In this document: one piece after another, positions 26,886-34,162 of the stretch
Position numbering within the stretch: position 1 is the first letter of the stretch
Layout of the letters: the number at the start of each line of letters is the position of its first letter
From: Bacillota bacterium
Lineage (GTDB): Bacteria; Bacillota; Bacilli; Alicyclobacillales; SLC66
Assembly: GCA_021828865.1 (NCBI GenBank)
Contig: JAJZCW010000007.1
Span: 62,001 to 126,000 of the forward strand
Length of the DNA stretch: 64,000 nt
Reading direction: 5' to 3'
The notes under the pieces: model-generated
The model's input: only the letters and a program-made list of their open reading frames with translations
Told to the model about the DNA's origin: nothing
The model's database searches: none
Position numbers and translations under genes: made by a program

Positions 26886-27940
26886 AAAAGATAACAAAAG
26901 GGAGCATTACAGCAGTTGGCCTCGCAGGACTTTTGATAGTAACAGGATTTGGGGCATTACCTACAAAAGCTAGCGCTCAAAAGGCAAGCAAAAATCTTGT
27001 GGTTGTAAGTTGGGGAGGTACGTTCCAAGATACGCAGCAACAGGCATTTTTCACACCATTTCAAAAATCGACAGGAATTAATGTACAGGTTGAGAACCCA
27101 GTTAACTTAGCAAAACTTAAAAGCATGGAAATGAATGGCCATGTGCAATGGGATGTATTGGATTTATTAGGGACGGATGTTCCGGTTGCAGCTTCTCAAG
27201 GACTGCTTGCACCAATTAATTATAATATCGTGAAAAAGAACCAATTTTTAAAAGGTGCAGCTGGAAAGTATGGAGTTGTAGAAGATTATTATTCAACCGT
27301 ATTAGGCTGGAATCCCTCGAGTATTAAAGGAACACCAAAATCATGGGCTGACTTTTTCAATCTCAAAAAATTCCCTGGAGAAAGAGGGCTTGAGCAGTCC
27401 CCTGTGGGAACTTTGGAAATAGCATTACTTGCTGATGGAGTAAAACCGAAGAACCTGTATCCTTTAAATGTGAATCGAGCTTTGAAAAAATTAAGCACAC
27501 TTAAAGGCAATATTCAGTGGTGGTCTCAAGGCGCTCAACCAGTACAAGATCTCATTAGTGGTCAAGTGGTGATGTCTTCTGTCTGGAATGGTCGCATTGC
27601 TGCAGCGATTAACGAAGGCGGTACACTTAAATACACATACAATCAAGGGCTCTTAAATAATGAAGATTGGGTAGTTGCAAAAAATGCGCCAGATATCCAA
27701 AATGCAATGAAATTTATTCAGTTTGCATCAAATGCACAACCATTGTCTGTGCTGGCAAAAGGGACTCAATATGGGCCCGCGAACATTAAAGCCTTAGATT
27801 TATTAAGCCCAAGTTTTGCAAAAACCTTACCCACTAGTAAGATGAACTATTCCAAACAAGTAGTGATCAATGTGAACTGGTGGGCGAAAAACTTTAATAG
27901 GGTGAATGCTCAGTTTCAGGCTTGGCTATTAAAACAGTAA
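26882..27940 (+). CDS. extracellular solute-binding protein, PotD-like family 1
   Basis: The 352-residue protein has a Sec signal peptide (MKKITKGS, hydrophobic core, cleavage near Ala-Ser-Ala-Gln at about residue 33). The mature start LVVVSWGGTFQDTQQ is typical of the PotD/aminophosphonate/thiamine-like binding proteins. No lipobox Cys is visible, unusual for a Gram-positive binding protein; anchoring may rely on an uncleaved signal or on the transporter. The ligand is unknown. The linked racemase suggests an amino-acid-derived or betaine-like compound. Confidence 0.85.
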   Translation: MKKITKGSITAVGLAGLLIVTGFGALPTKASAQKASKNLVVVSWGGTFQDTQQQAFFTPFQKSTGINVQVENPVNLAKLKSMEMNGHVQWDVLDLLGTDVPVAASQGLLAPINYNIVKKNQFLKGAAGKYGVVEDYYSTVLGWNPSSIKGTPKSWADFFNLKKFPGERGLEQSPVGTLEIALLADGVKPKNLYPLNVNRALKKLSTLKGNIQWWSQGAQPVQDLISGQVVMSSVWNGRIAAAINEGGTLKYTYNQGLLNNEDWVVAKNAPDIQNAMKFIQFASNAQPLSVLAKGTQYGPANIKALDLLSPSFAKTLPTSKMNYSKQVVINVNWWAKNFNRVNAQFQAWLLKQ

Positions 27941-27969
27941 TTATTCACTTATTAATTCCTCATTAAGAC

Positions 27970-28007
27970 TAGCTGCCAATGAAAGAGTTTAGATTCATTG
28001 GCAGCTA
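27970..28007 (+). terminator. intra-operon hairpin (attenuating terminator or mRNA stabiliser)
   Basis: A perfect 14 bp stem with a ten-base loop lies in the 100 bp between the binding-protein gene and the first permease gene. The run after it is T-rich but broken (GGATTCTAATTTATCC). Such hairpins commonly raise the ratio of binding protein to permease. Confidence 0.7.
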
Positions 28008-28040
28008 GGATTCTAATTTATCCTTTTGAGGTGATGGTGC

Positions 28041-28937
28041 TTGGAGTCTACCGTAAGGCAACCTAACTTAAAAGTCTCTAGAAGAATAAGGTCGGATTTC
28101 AATAGAAAAAAAAGGAACTTTCTAAATTACCTTCTGATATTGCCGATATTTTTGTACATGGTTATCTTATTTGTGATCCCTCTGATAATTATCTTGGCTG
28201 TTAGTTTTTTCGATCCAACATTTACATTGAAGAACTATGCTGCATTTTTTTCCGTGCCAGCTTATTTAATTATATTGAAGAACACGTTTGTGGTCTCTAT
28301 TGAAGTGACGATTTTGTGTCTTATCTTGGCATACCCCGTATCGTATGTGCTAGCTTCAGTGAAAGGAAATCTTCGTTCTATTTTATTGTTGTTTGTCTTA
28401 GTTCCGTTTTGGATGAGTTTTATTATTCGGTCCTTTACCTGGATAGTGATTTTGCAAAGACAAGGTGTTGTGAATTCGATATTGATGGGACTTCACATTA
28501 TACAGTCACCACTGCAATTGGTCGGCAATCAAATTGGCGTCATCATTGGCATGGTTCATGTATTACTTCCATTTATGATTTTACCGCTCTTTAATAGTAT
28601 AGCCTCTATCGATCCTGATCTTACCAAAGCAGCTCAGAGTTTAGGATGTCGTTCATTTACCAACTTTTTAAAAATTATGTTGCCGCTCTCTATTCCCGGT
28701 ATCGTCACGGGTTCATTACTGGTGTTCATTATTGCGCTTGGATATTACATTACCCCTCAGTTGCTTGGTGGAAGTTCGAGCACCATGATTTCCCAACTTA
28801 TTGTGACAGAAATTGGCCAACAGTTAAATTGGGGATTTGGTTCTGCCATTGCCGTTGTTCTATTAGTTTGTGTCTCGATTGTGTTGGTTGTTTTCAATCG
28901 GTTTTTATCTGCAGATAAAGTAACTTTCACTATATAA
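28041..28937 (+). CDS. ABC transporter permease, PotB-like
   Basis: A 298-residue membrane protein with about six spans and the permease signature LTKAAQSLGCRSFTNFLKIMLPLSIPGI (EAA loop) at about residue 195. The TTG at 28041 is used, nine bases after GAGGTG; the ATG a few bases upstream is out of frame and stops at once. It forms the import channel with the next gene. Confidence 0.88.
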   Translation: MESTVRQPNLKVSRRIRSDFNRKKRNFLNYLLILPIFLYMVILFVIPLIIILAVSFFDPTFTLKNYAAFFSVPAYLIILKNTFVVSIEVTILCLILAYPVSYVLASVKGNLRSILLLFVLVPFWMSFIIRSFTWIVILQRQGVVNSILMGLHIIQSPLQLVGNQIGVIIGMVHVLLPFMILPLFNSIASIDPDLTKAAQSLGCRSFTNFLKIMLPLSIPGIVTGSLLVFIIALGYYITPQLLGGSSSTMISQLIVTEIGQQLNWGFGSAIAVVLLVCVSIVLVVFNRFLSADKVTFTI

Positions 28938-28950
28938 AAGAGGGGTTCAG

Positions 28951-29745
28951 ATGAAGTATATCGTCTATGTTGTGGCTGGAATCATTTTGCTCTACTTAGT
29001 CTTTCCCATCTTTATCATCATTCCAATGGCCTTTAATTCTAGCCCATTTCTAATTTTTCCACCGCATGGATTTAGTACTCAGTGGTTTACTCAAGTGATA
29101 CAGGATCCTAATTGGGTCAATGGTTTTAAGAATAGCGTCATTGTGGCAGTTTCTACCACTATCATCTCCGTTATACTTGGAACCAGCGCAGCATTTGGGC
29201 TCATCAATGTTAACCCCAAAATACGGGGTATGGTGTTTGGGTTTTTAATGCTTCCCATTGTGGTTCCGCTGGTGATTATTGCAATTGCTTTGTATAACGT
29301 GTTTAGTGATCTGGGTTTAGTGGGAACTTATGCTGCATTAATTATGTCACATACCATCATTGCAGTGCCCTATGTGATATCAACAACGCTCAGTTCGTTG
29401 CGGAGCTTTGATATCAATTTAGAAAATGCCGCATTGAGTCTTGGGGCTAATCGTTTTCAATCTTTTTTTCGGATTACTTTTCCGATCATCTTTCCAGGGG
29501 TTCTTTCTGGTGCCATTTTTGCATTCATGACTTCTTTTGATGAAATAGTGATTGCGCAATTCATTGCGGGAGTAAACACGCAAACTCTGCCCATCGTGAT
29601 GTGGAATAACATTCAAATGGAGATTACACCCAATATCGCAGCGGTTGCTGCCATTATCATCGTTTTTACCACTGCTATTTTACTTTCCATTACGGCCTAT
29701 CAATTCTTTAAAAATCGCTTATTTAAAGGAGATTTAGTTCAATGA
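28951..29745 (+). CDS. ABC transporter permease, PotC-like
   Basis: A 264-residue membrane protein with six spans and the EAA-type loop LENAALSLGANRFQSFFRITFPIIFPG at about residue 157. It follows the first permease after 13 bp with an AGAGGGG ribosome site. It overlaps the racemase start by four bases (ATGA), which ties the transporter to that enzyme. Confidence 0.88.
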   Translation: MKYIVYVVAGIILLYLVFPIFIIIPMAFNSSPFLIFPPHGFSTQWFTQVIQDPNWVNGFKNSVIVAVSTTIISVILGTSAAFGLINVNPKIRGMVFGFLMLPIVVPLVIIAIALYNVFSDLGLVGTYAALIMSHTIIAVPYVISTTLSSLRSFDINLENAALSLGANRFQSFFRITFPIIFPGVLSGAIFAFMTSFDEIVIAQFIAGVNTQTLPIVMWNNIQMEITPNIAAVAAIIIVFTTAILLSITAYQFFKNRLFKGDLVQ

Positions 29746-30719
29746 ACTCTAACATTTACAGTGTGGTCGATATGCATACCATGGGAGAGCCCACTCGTAT
29801 TGTGACATCAGGTCTCCCATATATTCCTGGAAATACGATGATAGAAAAAAGGGATTACATGCAGAATCATTATGATCATGTGCGTAAGCTGTTAATGAAT
29901 GAACCTCGTGGGCATGAAAACATGTTTGGCGCAGTACTTGTTGCTCCGACAAACCAAAATGCAGATTATGGTGTTATATTTATGGACCATGGAAGTTATT
30001 TGGCCATGTGCATACACGGCAGTATAGGTGTTGCGACTGCTGCTGCAAAGTTGGGTTGGTCATCAAAAGATACTATTTTATTAGATACACCTGCTGGACT
30101 TGTAACTTGTAAAGTGACGAAGGATTCTAGTGGTAATGTTAAAAAAGTTTACCTCAATAATGTGCCTTCATTTTTCGTAAAAACTGGCTCCATCACGTTA
30201 GAGGATAAGATCATATCTTACAAAATTGCGTTTGGCGGTAATTTTTTTGCTTTAATAGACATTCACTCTTTAGGGATAGAATTGGATAAGAAAAATGCTA
30301 CTCAATTATCGAAATTAGGTGTGAAAATTCGAGATCTGATCAACCGCCAAGATTTGGTGGTTCATCCTGAATTGCCGAATATTCGAGGAGTTGATCTAGT
30401 TGAATTTTACGACATTTCCAATCATGCAAACGTAGTGGTATTTGGAAATGGGCAAATTGACCGCTCACCTTGTGGTACCGGAACCAGTGCACAACTTTCT
30501 GCTCTTTTTAAGGAAGGGGCAATTAAAATAGAAGAAGAATTTCCTTATAGAAGTATAATAGGTACGGAATTTGTAGGGAAAATACTTTCAACGACAACAG
30601 TAGGTGAATACAACGCGATCATACCGCAAATCGGAGGCGAAGCCTGGGTGACCTCGCTGAGCCAAATGGTTTTGGAATACAACGATCCATTGGAAACTGG
30701 GTTCAGTCTGCCTTCATAG
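29742..30719 (+). CDS. proline racemase / hydroxyproline epimerase family enzyme
   Basis: Members isomerise or dehydrate proline and hydroxyproline with two cysteines acting as acid and base. The 325-residue protein has DMHTMGEPTRIV near the start, the first Cys in AMCIHGSIGVAT (about residue 90; most relatives read MCGH) and the second in DRSPCGTGTSAQL (about residue 250). Having both cysteines favours a racemase or epimerase over a dehydratase, which replaces one by Thr. The altered first motif (Cys-Ile-His) suggests a different substrate. It is the last gene of the sigma-54-driven transport operon, so the transported compound is probably its substrate. Confidence 0.85.
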   Translation: MNSNIYSVVDMHTMGEPTRIVTSGLPYIPGNTMIEKRDYMQNHYDHVRKLLMNEPRGHENMFGAVLVAPTNQNADYGVIFMDHGSYLAMCIHGSIGVATAAAKLGWSSKDTILLDTPAGLVTCKVTKDSSGNVKKVYLNNVPSFFVKTGSITLEDKIISYKIAFGGNFFALIDIHSLGIELDKKNATQLSKLGVKIRDLINRQDLVVHPELPNIRGVDLVEFYDISNHANVVVFGNGQIDRSPCGTGTSAQLSALFKEGAIKIEEEFPYRSIIGTEFVGKILSTTTVGEYNAIIPQIGGEAWVTSLSQMVLEYNDPLETGFSLPS

Positions 30720-30720
30720 A

Positions 30721-30880
30721 CAAAATCGAGTGAGAGGGGGTGACTAGCCCCCGACCTCTCGCACCACCGTACGTTCGGTTCAAATTCTTCGCCATCATGT
30801 CCACGAACCCATTCGATTGTACCAGTGCCTTTACCGTGCATCGATTTTTCTTCTCTGCAAGCCGGAAATACGCTCCACCC
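30721..30880 (-). mobile_element. remnant of a group II intron 3' end
   Basis: On the minus strand the tail reads CGTACGGTGGTGCGAGAGG, then a GGGGG/CCCCC hairpin with TAGT in the loop, ending CTCACTCGAT. This resembles domains V-VI and the 3' end of bacterial (class C-like) group II introns, which end in YACTCGAT-like sequence. Nothing like an intron reverse transcriptase remains. It sits two bases after the racemase gene, at the right edge of the AT-rich cargo block. The remaining sequence up to 30989 shows no gene. Confidence 0.5.
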
Positions 30881-30989
30881 CATCAAATATGTAATAAATT
30901 ATCTGTTGGTAGTTTTATATTCGGAAATCTATTACGTACTCGGTGGCTTGTTTTCATCATCGTATTCTTATAAATCCTAATCACTAACA

Positions 30990-32168
30990 TCAATTCAAAT
31001 GCGAAGAAGAAGTATTTTTTCTAAATAGCCACTCGATCCCGCTTGCCCCCACCATGATAAGCGCGGCAAAAAGCGCTGCATACCCGAGTCCGATCCAGGA
31101 TTTGAGCCACAAGAAAAGCGGTGCGCCAATCGCAAAACCCAAGATAAATGATGCATTAAAAAGCGCATTGACCACACCCCTAACCTCTTCCGGCGCTTCT
31201 TCTGCTATCACCCAGGTAAAAATCGTCTCTAGCACGCCCGAGCCAAGCCCCCATAGCAGCGATACGAGTAGCAATGAGATAAGATCGCGGGCAAAGGCAA
31301 GCCAAAGCGTGGCGACCGCAAGAATCAACGCCGCAAATACCGCATAGTAGAGCGCGTGGTGAGTGCCTGCTCGACGGACCAACCAGGCGTTGATCAGCAC
31401 CCAGCTTACGCCGAGCGGCAAAAACAACAGTCCGCCCCAAAATCCTCCTGTGTGATGAGTGAGCGCAAGTGGAAGCAGCGCCGACACGCCAAAGTACACC
31501 ATCGCAAAAAGCACGTTGGAGATGAGTGTGGCAAAGAGCAATCGGTGCCTTAAGATCTCCGCCAATCCGCGCGCATAGTCCTTCATTTCGATGCGAGTGT
31601 TTGCACTTTGTTTGGGTTCGATCCAAAAGGCCGCAAACGAGGCGACAAAGCCGACTGCATAGAGCATGAACACGCCAATCCAGGAGATACTGTCGACGAC
31701 CCCACTAAAAAACGGCAATATGGCCTCCGCCACAGCAATCGCAGTGCTAATCCATGTCAGCGCCATGCGCCTTTTGTCCCCAACCGTATATTCATCGCCA
31801 ATGATACTTAAGACAGTCGGCATGATGCCAGCACTCCCCATCCCCATCAGCGCACGTCCTACTAGAATGACGCCTTGCGAGTGAGTGACTAGCGGAAAAA
31901 TGCCACCGATGGAAAAAAGGCTTAACCCCACGACGAGTATCCATTTTCTACCTAAGCGATCAGAAATGACTCCAAGTATTGGTGTCACGACGAGATAAGC
32001 GATGGAATACACGGAAATCATGAGTCCGATAAACGAGAGGGGAACATGAAGGTGGTGCGAAATATCTTTTGCGGCAGGAAATAATACAGAGTTGGGCAAC
32101 ATCGCGACGATCGCCGCAAAAATGAGGACGCGAAGCAACCCTTTTTCACGCAGTGCCAAATGATTCAC
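30990..32168 (-). CDS. MFS drug/metabolite transporter
   Basis: The 392-residue protein has twelve hydrophobic segments. The MFS motif A-like loop GVISDRLGRKWILVVG lies between helices 2 and 3, and LVGRALMGMGSAGIMPTVLSIIGDEY matches the motif in helices 4-5 of drug:H+ antiporters of the 12-TM type. The substrate is unknown. It is the last gene of E1, 58 bp from the right attachment site, and returns to the higher-GC composition of the core genome. Confidence 0.88.
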   Translation of the reverse strand: MNHLALREKGLLRVLIFAAIVAMLPNSVLFPAAKDISHHLHVPLSFIGLMISVYSIAYLVVTPILGVISDRLGRKWILVVGLSLFSIGGIFPLVTHSQGVILVGRALMGMGSAGIMPTVLSIIGDEYTVGDKRRMALTWISTAIAVAEAILPFFSGVVDSISWIGVFMLYAVGFVASFAAFWIEPKQSANTRIEMKDYARGLAEILRHRLLFATLISNVLFAMVYFGVSALLPLALTHHTGGFWGGLLFLPLGVSWVLINAWLVRRAGTHHALYYAVFAALILAVATLWLAFARDLISLLLVSLLWGLGSGVLETIFTWVIAEEAPEEVRGVVNALFNASFILGFAIGAPLFLWLKSWIGLGYAALFAALIMVGASGIEWLFRKNTSSSHLN

Positions 32169-32209
32169 CTCAGACTATGATCATAGCATATTTCCTCTCA
32201 TAGAGTCTT

Positions 32210-32245
32210 CAGTAGCCAAACGATGGCCACCCTTCGTTCATGATT
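32210..32245 (+). other. right attachment site of element E1
   Basis: The core CCA (32227-32229) is preceded by the element arm CAGTAGCCAAACGATGG (32210-32226) and followed by spoVR coding sequence (minus strand AACGAAGGG-TGG). The read-through frame of spoVR stops ten bases inside the element, giving the artificial end WPSFGY. Confidence 0.85.
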
Positions 32246-32862
32246 TTGGTCTCGAGTTGCGGCCAAAAATAAAGCATTTCCTCGCGAATGACTGTGAGAA
32301 CATCACGTTGCCAATCTGTTAATACCGGACTGTGATGGATGAGGTAAAAAAGCAGGTCTTTCTCCCACGCTTCTTTTTGGGGGAAGCGGGAAGAGGCGTG
32401 GCCACTTCCCTTTTCTTGGTGCAAATATTTGTCTAGCGCGAACAGATCGTCGAAGCGTCCCTCCGACTTTGCTGACTGTTTCTCTTGGTGCTCTTTGTCT
32501 TTTTCTTTTATGGCGCGTTTCCGACTCGCGGTGAGCGATGCATCCACATGCTCCTGGATGGCCAGTGCCGCATCGAGAAAGCCCTCCACCTCTTCTTTGC
32601 CGTATTGCATTTCGTATTCATGAAAACGTTCGCTGCTCGCCGACATGCGATTGACGACATCGCGCGGAGTCGCCGCAAATAGGGCATTGTTTTTGAAAAA
32701 ATCACAATGGGCGAGAACATGAGCAGAGACCATCAGGTTTTGCACAAACGTATTGCTGTCGAGCAAAAACGCGTAACAAGGGTCTGCGTTGATCACCAGT
32801 TCGTAAATTTTGCTCAGCCCGAGATCGTAATCCATTTTCATCCGATAGTACGCTTTAGCGAA
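32227..32862 (-). CDS. spoVR: spoVR, middle segment (segment 2 of 3)
   Basis: This segment supplies about residues 60-270 of SpoVR: FAKAYYRMKMDYDLGLSKIYELVINADPCYAFLL at the start (in frame from about 32862), HVLAHCDFFKNN, YGKEEVEGFLDAALAIQEHVD, and the end EEMLYFWPQLETKIMNEGW. All are conserved family blocks with no stop between them. An in-frame ATG at 32841 exists, but no ribosome site precedes it. The upstream partner ends at 42303 (SFGK), the downstream one starts at 21127. The three parts total about 462 residues, matching intact SpoVR proteins of about 468. Confidence 0.9.
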
Positions 32863-32885
32863 CCCTCACGAAAGTGAAAACGATG
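32845..32885 (+). other. left attachment site of element E2
   Basis: spoVR sequence (minus strand TTC GCT AAA GCG TAC) meets element sequence here. The shared stretch with the other end is TT-A-N-CGAA. An imperfect inverted repeat, with outer boxes TTTTCAC and GTGAAAA symmetrical about the TT at 32855-32856/42303-42304, marks the presumed crossover. Confidence 0.7.
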
Positions 32886-33008
32886 CTTGTCCAAGGATGT
32901 AACCATTATTCAATCGGCTGTTCAGTATGTACCTGCCCCGTACTGGAAAAATTGTTCGTACGAGACAGCTGTGGTACCAGGTTAATTAGATCGCGTTCAT
33001 TTCTAGCG

Positions 33009-33140
33009 TCAATGATGATGGTGATGGTGTTTGTGGTGGTGATTGCAATGGTGATGATGATGTTTGCTATCGGCAATCACGATCAATTTTTGCCCCGGTT
33101 TCAATATGATGGTCACAGGGCGATGATGGTGTTTTTTCAT
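33009..33140 (-). CDS. histidine-rich miniprotein (43 aa)
   Basis: A small gene starts at ATG 33140 with AAAAGGTC ahead. The product is 43 residues: MKKHHHRPVTIILKPGQKLI, VIADSK, then a tail with runs of five, three and six histidines. Seventeen of 43 residues are His. The non-His part looks like a short beta hairpin. Such tails bind Ni, Zn or Cu and are also common in spore coat proteins. No homologue is recalled. It lies just inside the left end of E2. Confidence 0.6.
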   Translation of the reverse strand: MKKHHHRPVTIILKPGQKLIVIADSKHHHHHCNHHHKHHHHHH

Positions 33141-33226
33141 GACCTTTTCACCCCCATCCGTTGAATCCTGCCATATCTTATGTTGGAAAAATCGGAGAGC
33201 AACGGACGGATGATGGATATGGCGGC

Positions 33227-33835
33227 CTATGCTGGAAAGTGATCCGAAAACGATACCTTGAATCCAGTTGGATCTCCAAGCGGTGAGGTATACTCTACAA
33301 ATTCCAGACGGAAATTGGCGAGATCGTCAGGTACTGGCGGCACCACGACGAATTGATACGTTTGGTGATCCTGGCTTCCGCCACCTCCATTGTTCCTGGT
33401 GTCATACCCATCCATCTTCAACTCCAAAAACCGATGGTGCCTATGCGGTTGGTGCTCCTCCCATCCCAGCGGTTGATAGTCTACATTCAGGTAAATGACA
33501 CTTGCGTTGTCATATTGCCGGATAAAAGTTACCGTGTACATGTCGCCGTCTCTCTCCACCGCCTTCAACACAGGCACCTGTTTAAGAAAAACAGAAGGTT
33601 CCACGCGCGGACGATAAAATTCCTCATTTCTAAGTTGGCCGAATAGCGACTTCAAAAAGTCTTCGTACAATACAAATTTGGCAGCCCAATCAGAGATTTT
33701 TTCAAATGGAGGATAGCCGGGATTATTCAGGGAGAGATCTTTTCGCGCTTTGATTAGCGAGCAAAGTTGTTCGTCAATTTCGACAATGCGCTCATCATAA
33801 TGATCAGTCGGGCGGGTATAAGGCATTCTTTTCAC
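33227..33835 (-). CDS. hypothetical protein
   Basis: The 202-residue product starts MKRMPYTRPTDHYDERIVEIDEQLCSLIKARK: an N-terminal helix of the chorismate-mutase-like or HTH-like kind, followed by a longer beta-rich domain (VTFIRQYDNASVIYLNVDYQPLG, YQFVVVPPVPDDLANFRLEFVEY). I do not recognise the family, and no catalytic motif or signal peptide is visible. It lies in E2 between the His-rich miniprotein and the recombinase. Codon usage and composition fit the surrounding genome. Confidence 0.55.
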   Translation of the reverse strand: MKRMPYTRPTDHYDERIVEIDEQLCSLIKARKDLSLNNPGYPPFEKISDWAAKFVLYEDFLKSLFGQLRNEEFYRPRVEPSVFLKQVPVLKAVERDGDMYTVTFIRQYDNASVIYLNVDYQPLGWEEHQPHRHHRFLELKMDGYDTRNNGGGGSQDHQTYQFVVVPPVPDDLANFRLEFVEYTSPLGDPTGFKVSFSDHFPA

Positions 33836-33937
33836 AAAATATCCCTCGCTTCACTCTTTACTTTGTCCAGTCTTCAAGGCGTGCTTGATCATACCCCATT
33901 CATTTCAGCCATACAGATAGGATGACGAGCGTACAAC

Positions 33938-34087
33938 TCATTCATGGCTCGCCATATTTTCCCTTTCCATTCCTATTTTAGCACTAATCTCACTCTTTTG
34001 CAGATTGTCATCTTTATGAAGTATCGCTAACAGGCATTGCCGGATGATTTCGCGAAACGCATGCTCATCGAGTTTTTCGGCTTCCAC
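33938..34087 (-). CDS. small protein divergent from the E2 recombinase
   Basis: A 49-residue frame starts at GTG 34087, six bases after GAGGTGA (34094-34100). It encodes MEAEKLDEHAFREIIRQCLL followed by an acidic/polar tail ending ENMASHE. I do not recognise it. The position is comparable to the small divergent frame beside the E1 recombinase, but the sequences are not alike. A directionality factor is a positional guess only. Confidence 0.4.
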   Translation of the reverse strand: MEAEKLDEHAFREIIRQCLLAILHKDDNLQKSEISAKIGMERENMASHE

Positions 34088-34162
34088 TTTTCATCACCTC
34101 ACTTGGAAGCACCCTATGCCTATTAGTGCTTGTCCTAACACCGCAAAAAAGAGGTAATGCCC

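Larger units (their letters stand above)
21128..32229. mobile_element. intervening element E1 (11,102 bp) in spoVR
   Basis: The segment between the CCA cores at 21125-21127 and 32227-32229 splits spoVR. Removing it restores the reading frame exactly. The joined ends would form an attP of about 38 bp, CAGTAGCCAAACGATGG-CCA-GCCATCGTTCGCCTACTG, an almost perfect inverted repeat with CA at its centre, as for large serine recombinases. Cargo: a short-chain dehydrogenase, the recombinase, a small unknown protein, a sigma-54 activator with an ABC transporter and proline-racemase-like enzyme, a group II intron remnant and an MFS transporter. The part from about 23.7 to 30.7 kb is clearly AT-richer than its surroundings and was probably acquired separately. 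Confidence 0.88.

Noticed and set aside
30545-30886. 113-residue minus-strand ORF across the racemase end
   Set aside because: It runs antisense through the racemase and the intron relic; its composition is that of a chance frame.
32874-33164. 96-residue plus-strand ORF rich in Met and Val
   Set aside because: It is the antisense shadow of the histidine codons of the small minus-strand gene at 33009-33140.
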